14,146 nucleotides of DNA from an uncultured Pseudomonas sp. GTDB taxonomy: Bacteria > Pseudomonadota > Gammaproteobacteria > Pseudomonadales > Pseudomonadaceae. This document shows, piece after piece, positions 12,090-14,146 of the stretch. Location: NCBI RefSeq assembly GCF_946886105.1, contig NZ_CAMPHV010000078.1, forward strand, positions 1 through 14,146. Direction: 5' to 3'. How positions within the stretch are numbered: position 1 is the first letter of the stretch; each line of letters begins with the position of its first letter. Position numbers and translations under genes: made by a program. Below the pieces are notes generated by a model. It did not search any database. It was not told the origin of the DNA and saw only the letters and a list, made by a program, of their open reading frames with translations.

Positions 12090-14146
12090 TTAAAAGTCCT
12101 TGCACAACCGCAGCGCGTCATAGATCGCCGCATGGGTGTTGCGTTGGGCCACGCAATCGCCGATGCGGAACAGCAGGTAGCCGTCGCCGGCCTCGGATAG
12201 ACATGGCTGCGGCTTGATCGCGAACAGTGCTTCCACGTCGATCTGGCCCTTGTTGCGCGAACCGTCCTTGAGCCCGTAGTACAGGCTTTCGTCCGGACGC
12301 ACGCCGTTCTCCACCACCACCTGGTCGACCACGCGCTCTTCCCGGGCGCCGGTGTATTCGTTCTCCAGCACCGCCACCAGCTTGTCGCCCTCGCGGTAGA
12401 CCTTTTCCAACATCAGGTCGCCGGTCATGATCACTTCTTTCGGGTACAGGCTGCGGTAGTAGGTCGGGAACGAGGTGCCGCCCATGGCCACGCCCGGCTT
12501 GATGTCGTCGGTGACGATCTCCACCTTGGCGCCTTTCTCGGCGATGAAGTCGGCCACCGACATGCCGGTGAATTCGCAGATGGTGTCGTACACCAGCACG
12601 TTGTTGCCCGGTGCGACCTTGCCGTCGAGCACGTCCCAGCTGCTGACCACCAGGCCTTCGGCTGCGCCCCAGTGTTCGTTCTGCTCGATGAACGGATGGC
12701 CGCCGTTGGCCAGCACTACTATGTCCGGACGCAGGTCGAGGATGCTGTCGATATCGGCGCCGGTGCCCAGGCGCAGGTCGACGCCGAGGCGGGCGATCTC
12801 CATCTGGAACCAACGGGTGATACCGGCCATCTGATCGCGTTGCGGCGCCTTGGCGGCGAGGCTGATCTGCCCGCCGAGGCTGTCTTTCTTCTCGAACAGG
12901 GTCACATCGTGGCCGCGCTCGGCGGCGACGCGCGCCGCTTCCATCCCGGCCGGGCCGCCACCGACGATCACCACCTTGCGCTTGGGCCCGGTGGATTTCT
13001 CGATGATGTGCGGCAGGCCCATATATTCACGGGAAGTCGCGGCGTTCTGGATGCAGAGTACATCGAGGCCCTGGTACTGACGGTCAATGCAATAGTTGGC
13101 GCCGACGCACTGTTTGATCTGATCGACCTGGCCCATCTTGATCTTGGCGATCAGGTGCGGGTCGGCGATGTGCGCGCGGGTCATGCCGACCATGTCCACG
13201 TAGCCGCCTTCGAGGATGCGCGTGGCCTGGTTCGGGTCCTTGATGTTCTGCGCGTGCAGCACCGGAACCTTGACCACTTCCTTGATCCCGGCCGCCAGGT
13301 GCAGGAACGGCTCCGGCGGGTAGCTCATGTTCGGGATAACGTTGGCCAGGGTGTTGTGGGTGTCGCAACCCGAGCCGACGACGCCGATGAAATCGATCAT
13401 GCCGGTGGCGTCGTAATAGGCCGCGATCTGCTTCATGTCGTCATGGGACAGACCGTCCGGGTGGAATTCGTCGCCACAGATACGCATGCCGACGCAGAAG
13501 TCGTCGCCGACTTCCTTGCGCACGGCTTTGATCACTTCCAGACCGAACTTCATCCGGCCTTCGAAGCTGCCGCCCCACTCGTCGGTACGCTTGTTGACGC
13601 GCGGCGACCAGAACTGGTCGATCATGTGCTGGTGCACGGCGGACAGCTCGACGCCGTCCAGGCCGCCCTCTTTGGCGCGACGTGCGGCCTGGGCGTAGTT
13701 GCCGATCACCCGCCAGATTTCCTCGACCTCGATGGTCTTACAGGTGGCGCGGTGCACCGGTTCACGGATGCCCGACGGCGACATCAGGGTCGGCCAGTTG
13801 AAACCGTCCCAGCGCGAGCGACGACCCATGTGGGTAATCTGGATCATGATCTTGGCGCCGTGCTTGTGCATGGCGTCGGCCAGGTTCTGGAAGTGCGGGA
13901 TAATCCGGTCGGTGGACAGGTTGACCGAGCTCCACCATTCCTGCGGGCTGTCGATGGCCACCACCGAGGAGCCCCCGCAGATCGCCAGGCCGATGCCGCC
14001 CTTGGCCTTCTCTTCGTAATACTGGACGTAACGCTCGGTGGTCATGCCGCCGTCGGTGGCATAGACCTCGGCGTGCGCGGTGCTGAGCACACGGTTGCGG
14101 ATGGTCAGTTTGCCGATCTGGATCGGCTGGAACATTGCTTCGAAAG
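12090..14146 (-). CDS. dgcA: Dimethylglycine catabolism flavoenzyme DgcA (start just outside window)
   Basis: The protein is an Old-Yellow-Enzyme/trimethylamine-dehydrogenase-type oxidoreductase. The TIM barrel that binds FMN spans about residues 1-370 (numbering from Met at 14135): HAEVYATDGG, QITHMGRRSRWDGF, HQHMIDQFWSPRVNKRTDEWGG. An iron-sulfur loop with Cys343, Cys349 and Cys361 follows, then a dinucleotide-binding domain starting VVIVGGGPAGMEAARVAAE (388-406) and a second one covering VLVYDTICEFTGMSVADF. It demethylates dimethylglycine to sarcosine with DgcB. The frame stays open past 14135 to the right edge and reads AFEAMFQP, matching the MAFEAM start I recall for P. aeruginosa DgcA (686 aa), so the true ATG should be about 4 bp beyond the window. 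The second cluster cysteine is replaced by Ala346. Confidence 0.95.
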   Translation of the reverse strand, partial: FEAMFQPIQIGKLTIRNRVLSTAHAEVYATDGGMTTERYVQYYEEKAKGGIGLAICGGSSVVAIDSPQEWWSSVNLSTDRIIPHFQNLADAMHKHGAKIMIQITHMGRRSRWDGFNWPTLMSPSGIREPVHRATCKTIEVEEIWRVIGNYAQAARRAKEGGLDGVELSAVHQHMIDQFWSPRVNKRTDEWGGSFEGRMKFGLEVIKAVRKEVGDDFCVGMRICGDEFHPDGLSHDDMKQIAAYYDATGMIDFIGVVGSGCDTHNTLANVIPNMSYPPEPFLHLAAGIKEVVKVPVLHAQNIKDPNQATRILEGGYVDMVGMTRAHIADPHLIAKIKMGQVDQIKQCVGANYCIDRQYQGLDVLCIQNAATSREYMGLPHIIEKSTGPKRKVVIVGGGPAGMEAARVAAERGHDVTLFEKKDSLGGQISLAAKAPQRDQMAGITRWFQMEIARLGVDLRLGTGADIDSILDLRPDIVVLANGGHPFIEQNEHWGAAEGLVVSSWDVLDGKVAPGNNVLVYDTICEFTGMSVADFIAEKGAKVEIVTDDIKPGVAMGGTSFPTYYRSLYPKEVIMTGDLMLEKVYREGDKLVAVLENEYTGAREERVVDQVVVENGVRPDESLYYGLKDGSRNKGQIDVEALFAIKPQPCLSEAGDGYLLFRIGDCVAQRNTHAAIYDALRLCKDF

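Noticed and set aside
10062..12200. 712-codon open frame on the + strand opposite dgcB
   Set aside because: It is antisense to clear DgcB motifs, has low-complexity Ala/Gly/His/Gln composition and no recognisable domain. Long antisense frames are expected in GC-rich codon-biased DNA.

Overview
The window looks like a chromosomal segment of a Pseudomonas sensu lato species. It is GC-rich, carries an EstA-type GDSL autotransporter, Pip and Dtd, and a dgcA-dgcB-etfA-etfB set for dimethylglycine catabolism. Its intergenic DNA is full of the REP-like palindromes common in this group. Both ends cut genes: the left edge falls in the last 90 codons of an EstA-like autotransporter, and the right edge removes the first few bases of dgcA.

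Left part (1-2484, + strand): the tail of one EstA-like gene is followed by about 300 bp of spacer and then a complete estA. The two tails are roughly 92% identical, so this is a tandem duplication. The spacer holds a relic of the C-terminus of an isoprenylcysteine-methyltransferase-family protein and a perfect 8-bp hairpin. Next (2494-5845): a small lipoprotein gene converges on estA and diverges from a pip-dtd operon with an ATGA overlap. After a repeat-rich gap come two leftward genes, a UPF0158-family protein and a DsbA-fold 2-hydroxychromene-2-carboxylate isomerase homologue.

Middle (5963-7617): an SDR-fold protein that lacks the canonical catalytic Ser and Tyr is divergent from an HxlR-family regulator. 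The intergenic region has two 15-bp palindromic operator candidates exactly 30 bp apart, one of them filling the spacer of the SDR promoter. A 325-bp gene-free stretch (7293-7617) holds only repeats.

Right part (7618-14146, - strand): dgcA, dgcB, etfA, etfB and an 81-aa unknown gene form one leftward cluster. DgcA/DgcB is the membrane-linked dimethylglycine demethylase system. The dedicated EtfA/EtfB pair presumably carries or exchanges its electrons. dgcB and etfA overlap by 4 bp, while REP-like elements separate dgcA/dgcB and etfA/etfB.

A repeat layer overlies the genes. A ~140-bp miniature inverted-repeat element (MITE) is present twice (4550-4689, 7362-7500), flanked by CTAG and TTAA duplications respectively. 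Each copy sits in the loop of an older REP-type hairpin, and a degenerate terminal remnant lies at 7580-7617. I found no CRISPR array, tRNA, rRNA, transposase gene, phage or defence system. The most unusual items are the MITE insertions into hairpin loops, the SDR without Ser/Tyr plus its operator pair, and the duplicated esterase with a gene relic between the copies.
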